A stretch of 10,608 nucleotides of DNA from JAKFWF01 sp031401535 (GTDB taxonomy: Bacteria > Pseudomonadota > Alphaproteobacteria > Rhizobiales > Hyphomicrobiaceae): positions 1 to 10,608 of the forward strand of contig JANNRP010000312.1 in the NCBI GenBank assembly GCA_031401535.1, given 5' to 3'. Position numbers and translations under genes: made by a program. The notes under the pieces are model-generated. The model saw nothing but the letters and a program-made list of their open reading frames with translations, was not told the origin of the DNA and made no database searches. Shown piece after piece: positions 1 through 5,732 of this stretch; positions within the stretch are counted from its first letter, which is position 1, and every line of letters begins with the position of its first letter.

Positions 1-98
1 CGCGCCCAGGAATTGCCGATGCTCATGATGGCAGTCGCCAGCACGTGCTTGTTACGGTTCGGATGGGCCAGATCGTAGGAGATGAGGAACATGCGCAT
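1..98 (-). CDS. Cas2/SinR-like protein, N-terminal fragment (truncated by window edge)
   Basis: The reverse strand from 98 reads MRMFLISYDLAHPNRNKHVL and continues with an Ala/Ile-rich helix and GNSWAR up to the window edge, so only the first 32 residues are visible. The hydrophobic first strand followed by Y-D-L, with Asp at residue 9, is the beta1 signature of the Cas2/VapD-type ferredoxin fold. The N-terminus also resembles the small stand-alone 'SinR-like' hypothetical proteins found in many Proteobacteria outside CRISPR loci. A second in-frame ATG lies at 92. The leader carries only a weak purine run (AGAGAG). No CRISPR repeats or other cas genes are visible, so a role in adaptation should not be assumed. 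Nuclease activity is possible from the fold but unproven. Confidence 0.6.
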   Translation of the reverse strand, partial: MRMFLISYDLAHPNRNKHVLATAIMSIGNSWA

Positions 99-404
99 GG
101 GGGGCTCTCTCTTCGGGCAAAGCGGGCTTCGGGCATAGCGGGGGAGGTTAGCAGATCCAGTCAGTGGGGGCTAATGGATCAAGCGTACGCAACGCAACGA
201 ACGCTACAAGGAACAGCATAAAACTCGCACGCAACGGGGGCAATTCAGGGGCAGCAGTAGTGTATGAACATCCAGTGGAGCAATGCGGTTTTCCTCCAGG
301 GCAGGAAGAGAACGTACTAAGAACATGACATGAGTCGCTGTCGCGGTAAAGCAAATGTTGGCGTTTTGTTCTTGTTGTGTGCGGTTGTTGGGAATATCTC
401 TAAA
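99..404. other. Intergenic region, no supported gene
   Basis: Between the Cas2/SinR-like gene and the 143-aa gene I find no ORF with protein-like character; open frames here are Ser/Pro/Cys-rich and lack a Shine-Dalgarno site. It contains the 16-bp tandem repeat at 111-142 and, at about 182-206, a short run of CGCAACG-type repeats flanked by AGCGT and ACGCT. I could not identify a convincing promoter or terminator. Confidence 0.5.
111..142. repeat. 16-bp tandem direct repeat upstream of the Cas2/SinR-like gene
   Basis: Two adjacent copies of CTTCGGGCAWAGCGGG occupy 111-126 and 127-142 and differ at one base (A versus T at position 10). They begin 12 bp upstream of the minus-strand start codon at 98, where an operator or promoter-proximal element would lie. 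The repetition is seen directly; a regulatory role is inferred from position only. Confidence 0.6.
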
Positions 405-836
405 TTACGACGTCTTATCGATAAATAGCGGCAGTTGGTCGAGGTTTGCCTCGCGGGACAGTCGGCGGTGCCGACCAAAATCGACCCGATCTGACAAAGT
501 GGGATACTGACGCAGGAATAGGGTTTTCGCCTGATCGCGAGCGGCTGGATGGCGGATACCTTCCCAGATCTCGTAAAGCCGCCTTGGGTCGCAACCATAG
601 CGTCGGCACAAGTCGATCGGACGAATACGCAACCACCGCGCCATCCAGATAGAAATGGCATCAGCCTCGGTCAGCAGTGGCGAGCGACGTTGAACGGAGC
701 CATCGATGGCACTTCCCGTGAACGGGCCAACAAGAAGCTGAGGCGATGTTGGTTGTGACATTGGAGATTGGCTGACGCTTGACGGGTCTGTTGATCGCTG
801 CTTCAAGCCAGAACAATTGAGCATTTCGATGACCAT
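405..836 (-). CDS. Conserved hypothetical protein, HTH-like (143 aa)
   Basis: The first ~50 residues are Ser/Pro/Gln-rich and probably disordered. Residues ~54-121 form a compact core beginning LTEADAISIWMARWLRIRP, followed by DLCRRYGCDPRRLYEIWEG (75-93), which has the spacing of a helix-turn-helix. A Tyr-Pro plus DFGRHRR tail (111-125) and a C-terminal LPLFID follow. I recognise the core as a small conserved hypothetical of Bradyrhizobium-like bacteria, but it has no named function that I know. DNA binding is inferred from the HTH-like helix pair. The start is uncertain: ATG codons at 836, 824 and 761 are in frame and none has a strong Shine-Dalgarno site. The 836 start lies only 33 bp from the divergent hisA ATG and would leave almost no room for two promoters, so a shorter protein is possible. 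Confidence 0.75.
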   Translation of the reverse strand: MVIEMLNCSGLKQRSTDPSSVSQSPMSQPTSPQLLVGPFTGSAIDGSVQRRSPLLTEADAISIWMARWLRIRPIDLCRRYGCDPRRLYEIWEGIRHPAARDQAKTLFLRQYPTLSDRVDFGRHRRLSREANLDQLPLFIDKTS

Positions 837-869
837 GTGACATCGCCGCCCGAGGCTTGCAGTGCTGAT

Positions 870-1637
870 ATGATCCTGTTTCCGGCAATCGATCTAAAAG
901 ATGGCGCTTGCGTTCGTCTGAAGCACGGCGAGATGGCGTCCGCCACCGTATTCAATATCGATCCGGCAGCGCAAGCTCAGGAATTCGAGCGGCAGGGTTT
1001 CATGTGGTTGCATATCGTCGATCTGAACGGCGCGTTTGCTGGCCACCCCGTGAATGGCGCCGCAGTCGACGCAATTTTGCGAAGCGTGTCGTTCCCGGTT
1101 CAACTCGGCGGCGGCATCAGAGACCTTGCGACGATCGAACTTTGGCTGGCCAAGGGTGTCCGCCGAGTCATTCTCGGCACGGCGGCATTGCGCAATCCAA
1201 GCCTCGTGCGCGACGCCTGTCGCTTGTATCCAGATCGCATCGTCGTTGGCATCGATGCCCGTGATGGTCTGGTTGCTGTCGAAGGCTGGGCTGAGACCTC
1301 CCAAATTACGACGCACGAACTCGCCCGCCGCTTCGAGGATGCAGGCACCGCGGCGATCGTCTTTACAGACATTGGTCGAGACGGTGCGCTGGGGGGGTTA
1401 AATTTGGCAGCAACAGCGGCGCTCGCCCGCGCTACGTCGATTCCTGTAATTGCGTCCGGAGGGCTCGCATCGTTGGCCGACATTGAAGCGTTGATGCAGC
1501 CGGAAAACTCGACTCTCGAAGGCGCCATCACGGGGCGTGCGCTCTATGATGGTCGCCTCGACCCGACGGCAGCACTGGCGCTTATTTCGAGCCGGGCGGC
1601 GGTACTGTCGAGCGCAGCGCCATCATCACGCTCCTGA
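870..1637 (+). CDS. hisA: HisA: phosphoribosylformimino-AICAR ribotide isomerase (255 aa)
   Basis: HisA catalyses the Amadori-type isomerisation of ProFAR to PRFAR (EC 5.3.1.16), the fourth step of cytosolic histidine biosynthesis. The whole (beta/alpha)8 barrel is present: MILFPAIDLK with catalytic Asp8, the first phosphate-site loop LGGGIRD (79-85), VGIDARDG with the second catalytic Asp129, FTDIGRDG (165-172), and the second phosphate site SGGLAS (196-201) with GRALYDG (222-228). Length is normal for the family. I chose ATG 870 because MILFPAIDL is the family's conserved N-terminus; a GTG at 837 would add 11 unconserved residues. The ribosome site is weak (GAGG at 852-855, 14 nt upstream). 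The flanks contain no hisH, hisF, hisE or hisB, which in related alphaproteobacteria normally sit beside hisA, so this is either a detached or an extra copy. No residue loss suggests a pseudogene. Confidence 0.95.
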   Translation: MILFPAIDLKDGACVRLKHGEMASATVFNIDPAAQAQEFERQGFMWLHIVDLNGAFAGHPVNGAAVDAILRSVSFPVQLGGGIRDLATIELWLAKGVRRVILGTAALRNPSLVRDACRLYPDRIVVGIDARDGLVAVEGWAETSQITTHELARRFEDAGTAAIVFTDIGRDGALGGLNLAATAALARATSIPVIASGGLASLADIEALMQPENSTLEGAITGRALYDGRLDPTAALALISSRAAVLSSAAPSSRS

Positions 1638-2003
1638 GCAGGCAGACAACGAGCGCCAGATGGCACCAGAACGGCGACGCTCCTGGCATGGCAAGAGCCT
1701 CCTCATAGGCGCGCAGACAGCGGAACGCTGGATCAACTATCATCGCCATCGACGGTTTCCCTGTTATGGCGCAAAGCATGTATAAGCGCGCGCAGTGCCT
1801 AAATATCGGCTTCGACCAATCTCATGGAGGCTACCGCTGCGGCAATAGCATCCAATTCGTCCTTTTCCTCCTTATCACTCTGCACAGCGCCATTCCTCGA
1901 TCAATGCGGTCGAGGTCAATGCTAACCGTGTGCGATCGAACGGGGACAAAACTCCACACGATGCCGCTGGACAGACCAGCGAAACAGAACAGCTTCTCGT
2001 CGA
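1638..2003. other. Intergenic region between hisA and the 865-aa repeat gene, with only marginal ORFs
   Basis: No convincing gene. Three weak minus-strand possibilities exist. One is a 35-codon ORF from ATG 1689 that runs antisense into the hisA 3' end and has AGGAGG 8 nt upstream. A second is a 28-codon GTG-start ORF at 1799-1885, beginning MQSDKEEKDELDAI. The third is a 57-codon open frame from about 2006, including EKLFCFAGLSSGIVWSFVPV. The last two overlap in different frames and could be remnants of one decayed gene, but the evidence is too thin to call one. A 6-bp hairpin at 1965-1981 lies just past the repeat gene's stop codon. Confidence 0.4.
1965..1981 (-). terminator. Possible weak terminator hairpin after the 865-aa gene
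   Basis: On the minus strand CGCTGG, a 5-nt loop and CCAGCG form a perfect 6-bp stem, extendable by one U-G pair. It starts about 22 nt beyond the TAG stop at 2004-2006. There is no immediate T tract; a TTTT appears only about a dozen bases later. Position supports a terminator, the missing T tract argues against an efficient one. Confidence 0.3.
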
Positions 2004-4601
2004 CTACCTTGCGACAAGCTCGGTCGCGGGCGCAGCAATTAAAGTAGGCTCGGCTGCGGTTCCGTCCGACGCAAGTCCACTCGCAGACGCAGCGGCCACC
2101 GTTTGCACCGGCGGGGTTCCGGCAGCAAGCGATTGAACCGAAGGCGCCGAAACCGACGTCGAATCGGCGGGTGTCCCGGCAGTTGGAGGCTGGACAATGG
2201 TAACTGACACCGGGGTCTTATCTGCCGGAGTGCCCCGTGCCAGTGGTTCGTTCGTCGCGACCGAGACAGACGTCGACTCAGCAGGTGTCCCGAGGGCTGG
2301 CGGCTCATTCGTCGTCACCGACACCAGTGTGGACTCGGCAGGTGTACCGTCGGTCAGTGGTTCGTTCGTCGTCACCGACACCAGTGTGGACTCAGCGGGT
2401 GTACCGTCGGTCAGTGGTTCGTTCGTCGTCACCGATACCGGTGTGGGCTCAGCAGGCGTGCCGCGTTGAGGCGGGTCGATCGGACGAGTGACAACCGGTG
2501 GCCGATAGGTTGGCTGCGTTGGTTCATAATCGTCCTCGTCCGGGCGCGGGCAATATCGGACGCAGGTGGGCGCATAACCACCGTTTTGTCGAGGCACATC
2601 CACAACTCGGAGTTCGCAGCCATCGGCCGTCTCGCCCCGGCAACGTCGAGGTTCGGCATCTACATAAACGTCGGCGTATTTCTTTGTGCCGCCGTTGACA
2701 CTTCCGCTGGCAATGATGCCGATCGCCGCGGTTAGCCCAAGAATCCCGATCACCTTCCACTTGTCACCATCCCGATAAACATTAACAGGAGGGCCACCAC
2801 CGATGTTCACGGGCCGCACCGGGCCATAGCCAGGCAGATACTCGCATTTGCCGCTGCCACGGCGATAGGCTTGACCGGATGGACATGAAGGAACGTCGGC
2901 AATGATCGGCTTGCATTCCCCATACGAGTTTTTCTGCTGGCCGCGTGGGCATACGATCTCAACCTGTCGGCACGGCCGCCCCTGAGGGGTGGTTGCGTAT
3001 CCTGGTAGACAATCCGGTATGCTGACGGGTTGGGTGAAGGCATAACACCGACCTGCCCCATCCTTTTCTTGGCCGGGGGGACAGGCCGTCTCGACTTTCA
3101 GGGCTTCACAGGGACCGTTTGTCGACTTACGTTCCTGGCCAGTAGGGCAGGCTGCCACCACTTTCACGGTCTCACATGGGCCGTTGGCAGAACTACGTTG
3201 CTGACCGGAAGGACAGGCCGTCTGAACCGGAGCACTGGCCTCGCACCGTCCGTTGACGATCCGCTGCCCCGCCTGTGAGCACAGGCACTCGCCGCCTTCG
3301 CCCCTGAATTGGCCCGACGGGCAAGCCGTGACAGTTTTCACCGCCTCACACGAGCCGTTAGCCGAACTACGTTGCTGACCTGACGGGCAACCATTTGGTA
3401 TCGGCTCGCAAGCGGCGCTGCTGCGGCTCGCGCTGCTGCTTGCCGGAACCGGCCGTTGGCCGGACGGACATGCTGATTGAACCGGGGCACTGGCTTCACA
3501 CCGACCGTTGACCATACGCTGACCCGCCTGTGCGCACAGGCATTCGCCGCCTTCGCCTCTGGTCTGACCTGTTGGGCAAGCAGCAACGGTCCGAACCGTT
3601 TCACACGGGCCATTTGTCGACTTGCGTTCTTGCCCTGCCGGACACGCGGTAACGGTCTGTGATGCTGGCTGACACTCGCCACTGGTATTGCGGACGAAGC
3701 CAACAGAGGTACACGGCGGATAGCTGGTCTGACCTGATGCGGTATTTGACTTCTCCGCATCGGCCTTGGCTTTGTCAGCAGTCAACTTCTCGGCTGCAGC
3801 TTTGTCGGTCGCAAGTTTGGTGGCCGCTGCACGATCCGCATCAGCCTTGGCCTTATCGGCGGCAAACTTGTCGGCTGCAGCTTTGTCGGTCGCGAGTTTG
3901 GCGGCGGCTGCACGATCTGCATCGCCCTTGGCTTTGTCAGCAGTCAACTTGTCGGCTGCAGCCTTGTCGGTCGCAAGTTTGGTGGCCGCTGCACGATCTG
4001 CATCAGCCTTGGCCTTATCGGCGGCAGCCTTCGCCTGCTGCTCCTGTTGTTGGCGTGCCGCATCAGCTGCAGCCTTCTGGCGGGCCGCCTCGGCAGCCTT
4101 CGCCTGCTGCTCCTGCTGCTGACGTGCCGCATCGGCTGCAGCCTTCTGGCGGGCCGCCTCGGCAGCCTTCGCCTGCTGCTCCTGTTGTTGGCGTGCGGCA
4201 TCGGCTGCAGCCTTCTGACGGGCAGCGTCGGCAGCCTGTTGCTGCTGCTTCTGTCGCGCAGCCTCAGCGGCCTGCTGCTGTTGTTTCTGCCGCGCAGCCT
4301 CAGCAGCCTGCTGCTGTTGTTTCTGCCGCGCAGCCTCAGCAGCCTGTTGCTGTTGTTTCTGCCGCGCAGCCTCAGCGGCCTGTTGCTGTTGTTTCTGGCG
4401 TGCCGCATTGGCCGCCTCTTCCTGCCGCCGCTTCTCGGCATTTACCTTGTCGTTTGGATTGGCTTGGATACGCAGAACTGGATTGGCAACGTTCGGATCA
4501 GATCGGAACTGCAACGGCGCGGACGCTACGTTCGCTGAAGATACAGCGACAATACCAAGAGCCAACGTAAGAGTAGAAACGGCGATCCTGAGCTTTGTCA
4601 A
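2004..4601 (-). CDS. Exported mosaic repeat protein: coiled-coil stalk, Cys-rich modules, C-terminal 19-aa repeats (865 aa)
   Basis: The start is TTG 4601, fixed by a near-consensus AGGAGG five bases upstream; it yields a clean signal peptide, MTKLRIAVSTLTLALGIVAV then SSANVASA, with cleavage likely after residue 28. Residues ~51-285 are an Ala/Gln/Lys/Arg/Asp coiled coil of TolA domain-II character made of three successive repeat types. Residues ~297-586 hold 28 cysteines in CPxGQ...NGxCE modules, probably disulphide-bonded and therefore extracytoplasmic. A hydrophobic stretch KVIGILGLTAAIGIIAS (616-632) could be a membrane segment. Four more cysteines follow, then a Pro/Tyr linker (~691-713) and eight Thr/Pro-rich 19-residue repeats (714-865). 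No enzymatic domain is visible. I do not recognise a named family; function is unknown. An envelope-spanning or surface-exposed stalk is an inference from architecture. It follows the 265-aa Cys-rich gene on the same strand after a terminator-like hairpin. Confidence 0.85.
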   Translation of the reverse strand: MTKLRIAVSTLTLALGIVAVSSANVASAPLQFRSDPNVANPVLRIQANPNDKVNAEKRRQEEAANAARQKQQQQAAEAARQKQQQQAAEAARQKQQQQAAEAARQKQQQQAAEAARQKQQQQAADAARQKAAADAARQQQEQQAKAAEAARQKAAADAARQQQEQQAKAAEAARQKAAADAARQQQEQQAKAAADKAKADADRAAATKLATDKAAADKLTADKAKGDADRAAAAKLATDKAAADKFAADKAKADADRAAATKLATDKAAAEKLTADKAKADAEKSNTASGQTSYPPCTSVGFVRNTSGECQPASQTVTACPAGQERKSTNGPCETVRTVAACPTGQTRGEGGECLCAQAGQRMVNGRCEASAPVQSACPSGQRPVPASSSASRSSAACEPIPNGCPSGQQRSSANGSCEAVKTVTACPSGQFRGEGGECLCSQAGQRIVNGRCEASAPVQTACPSGQQRSSANGPCETVKVVAACPTGQERKSTNGPCEALKVETACPPGQEKDGAGRCYAFTQPVSIPDCLPGYATTPQGRPCRQVEIVCPRGQQKNSYGECKPIIADVPSCPSGQAYRRGSGKCEYLPGYGPVRPVNIGGGPPVNVYRDGDKWKVIGILGLTAAIGIIASGSVNGGTKKYADVYVDAEPRRCRGETADGCELRVVDVPRQNGGYAPTCVRYCPRPDEDDYEPTQPTYRPPVVTRPIDPPQRGTPAEPTPVSVTTNEPLTDGTPAESTLVSVTTNEPLTDGTPAESTLVSVTTNEPPALGTPAESTSVSVATNEPLARGTPADKTPVSVTIVQPPTAGTPADSTSVSAPSVQSLAAGTPPVQTVAAASASGLASDGTAAEPTLIAAPATELVAR
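2007..2462 (-). repeat. Eight tandem 57-bp repeats (19 aa each) at the 3' end of the 865-aa gene
   Basis: The encoded unit is GTPAESTLVSVTTNEPLTD. Eight consecutive 19-residue units can be laid out without a gap from residue 714 to 865, so the array ends exactly at the last sense codon. The four N-terminal-side units are well conserved, with units 2 and 3 nearly identical in DNA. The last two (GTPPVQ..., GTAAEP...) are degenerate but keep the leading Gly-Thr and the length. This pattern fits unequal recombination or slippage in the centre with ageing at the edge. Confidence 0.92.
3150..3644 (-). repeat. Segmental duplication (~85 residues) inside the Cys-rich block
   Basis: Two successive units encode the same order of sub-modules: CPxGQ(E/Q)R...NGxCE, then CPxGQ...GEGGECLC, then QAGQR(M/I)VNGRCEASAPVQ, then CPSGQ. 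They start at the cysteines whose codons begin at 3644 and 3389, giving a period of 85 residues (255 bp). The second unit is slightly shorter and is followed by a third, partial CPTGQERKSTNGPCE unit that is closest to the start of unit 1. Confidence 0.75.
3780..4022 (-). repeat. Three tandem 81-bp repeats (27 aa each), coiled-coil stalk
   Basis: The unit starts ADKAKADADRAAATKLATDK and ends AAADKLT; it occurs three times, followed by a partial fourth (ADKAKADAEKS). Copies differ at a few residues (Gly for Ala, Ala for Thr, Phe-Ala for Leu-Thr). Lys/Asp alternation and Ala content predict a charged alpha-helix. Confidence 0.9.
4017..4223 (-). repeat. Three tandem 69-bp repeats (23 aa each), coiled-coil stalk
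   Basis: The unit starts ARQKAAADAARQQQEQQAKA and ends AEA; three consecutive copies are almost identical in protein and DNA. The array abuts the 36-bp array upstream without spacer and overlaps the first codons of the 81-bp array downstream, so the stalk looks as if it grew by successive expansion of related Ala-Arg-Gln-Lys motifs. Confidence 0.92.
4224..4403 (-). repeat. Five tandem 36-bp repeats (12 aa each), Gln-rich
   Basis: The encoded unit is ARQKQQQQAAEA, present five times with the last ending AADA. Glutamine is written with mixed CAA and CAG codons, giving long runs of CTG/TTG triplets on the plus strand. Such DNA is prone to slippage, so copy number may vary between strains. Confidence 0.93.
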
Positions 4602-4606
4602 CGAAA

Positions 4607-4612
4607 CCTCCT
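4607..4612 (-). promoter_or_regulatory. Ribosome binding site that decides a TTG start
   Basis: The minus strand reads AGGAGG at 4612-4607 and the TTG codon begins five bases later at 4601. The in-frame ATG at 4658 lacks such a site, would run through the hairpin at 4627-4649, and would place 19 polar residues before an otherwise perfect signal peptide. Confidence 0.8.
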
Positions 4613-4626
4613 GCAAAGGCACGTAC

Positions 4627-4649
4627 GGGCTCCATTCTATTTGGAGCCC
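4627..4649 (-). promoter_or_regulatory. Perfect 8-bp inverted repeat in the leader of the 865-aa gene
   Basis: GGGCTCCA and TGGAGCCC are separated by seven A/T-rich bases. The dyad ends 25 bp upstream of the TTG start and 14 bp upstream of the AGGAGG. It has no T tract on the minus strand, so it reads less like a terminator and more like an operator dyad or a 5'-UTR hairpin. The symmetry is seen directly; the role is inferred. Confidence 0.5.
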
Positions 4650-4678
4650 AAACGGCACCGCCCGCTAGCATACGCCAC

Positions 4679-4717
4679 AAAAGGCTTGGTTCGAGCCGCT
4701 CCGACCGACACCAAGCC
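4679..4717 (-). terminator. Rho-independent terminator-like hairpin after the 265-aa gene
   Basis: On the minus strand GGCTTGGT (4717-4710) pairs perfectly with ACCAAGCC (4690-4683) across a 19-nt loop and is followed at once by TTTT (4682-4679). It lies about 50 nt downstream of the TAG stop at 4770-4772. The large loop weakens it, but stem, T tract and position fit termination of the 265-aa transcript before the 865-aa gene. Confidence 0.55.
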
Positions 4718-4769
4718 CGTAGTTTATACTGCCAATGATGCTGCACGTGACAGCGTCAATCAACAAAAA

Positions 4770-5567
4770 CTAAAGGCAAAGATTCCCAACAGCACACGCT
4801 TTGCCCGGCGCGCAGTGCAACGAAACACCCGTTACTGGGTTTCCGCTTCCAGCGCAAAACCTGGGACTTCCCGGCGCAATGCATGCCGCGTTTATGAACT
4901 TATCGCAGAATGTTCCTGCATTGCAGGCGCCCGCACCAGGGCAGCACACGCCACCAACTGGAGCGCACGTGAACCTGTTGGGGCACAGAAAAAATCCTGG
5001 GTTACCGGGGCATGGCGGACCCGACGTTGCTGTCAGGCGCGTACCCGGCGGAATTCCAAGGGCCGTGCCCGGCCTAACAAAAATATTGACAATCGGACTG
5101 GCGCCAGCGCCACCAGTTTGAGCGCTGCTCGGTGCGCCACTCCGTGCGGCCAACGCAACGCAGTCCGAGGAAGACGCATTATCCGTCGCGTTCAAGATAT
5201 GGGACAACTCTTTTTCTGTTGACCCACTTGCCGTGAATTTTATCTTTTTACTGGGAAAATCAAAAATCAGTTGTAGCGATCGTGATCTGTCGAACAACTC
5301 GACCATCTGATCGTCGCGTCGCGTTTCCTCAAACCTATTTTTGCTGTTTCTTAAAAACGCTTTTTCTTCCCAGACTTTGGGACTTACTTGCACGTAGGTG
5401 CTGACGAAGGCCCCACTACTTAGCTCACCGGCCTGAAGGCAAAACACTGTCGCGGCAGTCGCTCCACCAGGCACCGGCGTTGAAAAATCTGTTTGCGCAG
5501 CTGTTATGTTTGTTTGAGAGAAAATTGCGAGCGCTGCTAGCAAAAACCCCACAGACGAGCGTTTCAT
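4770..5567 (-). CDS. Exported cysteine-rich protein (265 aa)
   Basis: The protein opens with a Sec-type signal peptide, MKRSSVGFLLAALAIFSQTN then ITAA, with cleavage near residues 24-25. Residues ~43-115 contain the stretch FEETRRDDQMVELFDRSRSL followed by QLIFDFPSKKIKF, a small beta-rich pattern that I associate with exported hypotheticals of rhizobia. A Gly/Ala/Ser linker precedes a C-terminal domain (186-264) with 12 cysteines in 79 residues, including a vicinal CC at 208-209 in the granulin-like GVCCPG. The even cysteine count suggests disulphides formed in the periplasm or outside. No catalytic motif is visible and the function is unknown. Two adjacent ATGs exist (5570, 5567); I prefer 5567 because the G-run upstream is better spaced. 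Its leader is markedly AT-rich and carries a good promoter match. It precedes the 865-aa Cys-rich gene on the same strand. Confidence 0.8.
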   Translation of the reverse strand: MKRSSVGFLLAALAIFSQTNITAAQTDFSTPVPGGATAATVFCLQAGELSSGAFVSTYVQVSPKVWEEKAFLRNSKNRFEETRRDDQMVELFDRSRSLQLIFDFPSKKIKFTASGSTEKELSHILNATDNASSSDCVALAARSGAPSSAQTGGAGASPIVNIFVRPGTALGIPPGTRLTATSGPPCPGNPGFFLCPNRFTCAPVGGVCCPGAGACNAGTFCDKFINAACIAPGSPRFCAGSGNPVTGVSLHCAPGKACAVGNLCL

Positions 5568-5657
5568 CATTACCCCCCATTTTTTATTTTTTAGCTGATT
5601 ATCAATCGGCGCAGAACCGTCAGATGACGTTTCAACAAAATAGAGTATAAGCTTTTA

Positions 5658-5686
5658 ATAAAATCGAGTTCGCTGGTAGCTGTCAA
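5658..5686 (-). promoter_or_regulatory. Sigma70-type promoter candidate for the 265-aa gene
   Basis: The minus strand has a consensus -35 box TTGACA (5686-5681), a 17-bp spacer and TTTTAT (5663-5658), which matches four of six -10 positions. Transcription would start near 5650 and leave a leader of about 80 nt before the start at 5567. It sits in the AT-rich gap after the glycosyltransferase stop codon, so the 265-aa gene probably has its own transcript. Confidence 0.5.
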
Positions 5687-5732
5687 GGAGATGTCTGGAA
5701 CTTTAACATCGACCCGCTTGGGGCGACCGACG

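Noticed and set aside
148..354. 68-codon minus-strand ORF in the left intergenic gap
   Set aside because: Cys/Ser/Pro-rich sequence without domain character or ribosome site, so most likely chance.
837..869. GTG at 837 as the hisA start
   Set aside because: It adds 11 residues not seen in HisA proteins, and MILFPAIDL at 870 is the conserved N-terminus.
1651..1682. GAGCG...CGCTC as a hisA terminator
   Set aside because: The stem is short and interrupted, with no T tract following.
2197..2469. Plus-strand repeat ORF with PSVSGSFVVTDTSVDSAGV-like units
   Set aside because: This is the complement of the 57-bp array; the minus-strand frame is continuous with the rest of the 865-aa protein.
2007..4403. 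Possible CRISPR array from the regular repeats
   Set aside because: Repeats are in-frame coding units without unique spacers, have codon-multiple periods (36, 69, 81, 57 bp) and belong to one ORF.
3659..4570. 303-codon plus-strand ORF opposite the coiled-coil region
   Set aside because: It is a shadow of the minus-strand repeats: its Pro/Gln/Arg-rich periodicity mirrors the coiled-coil arrays, and the minus frame has a signal peptide and an AGGAGG.
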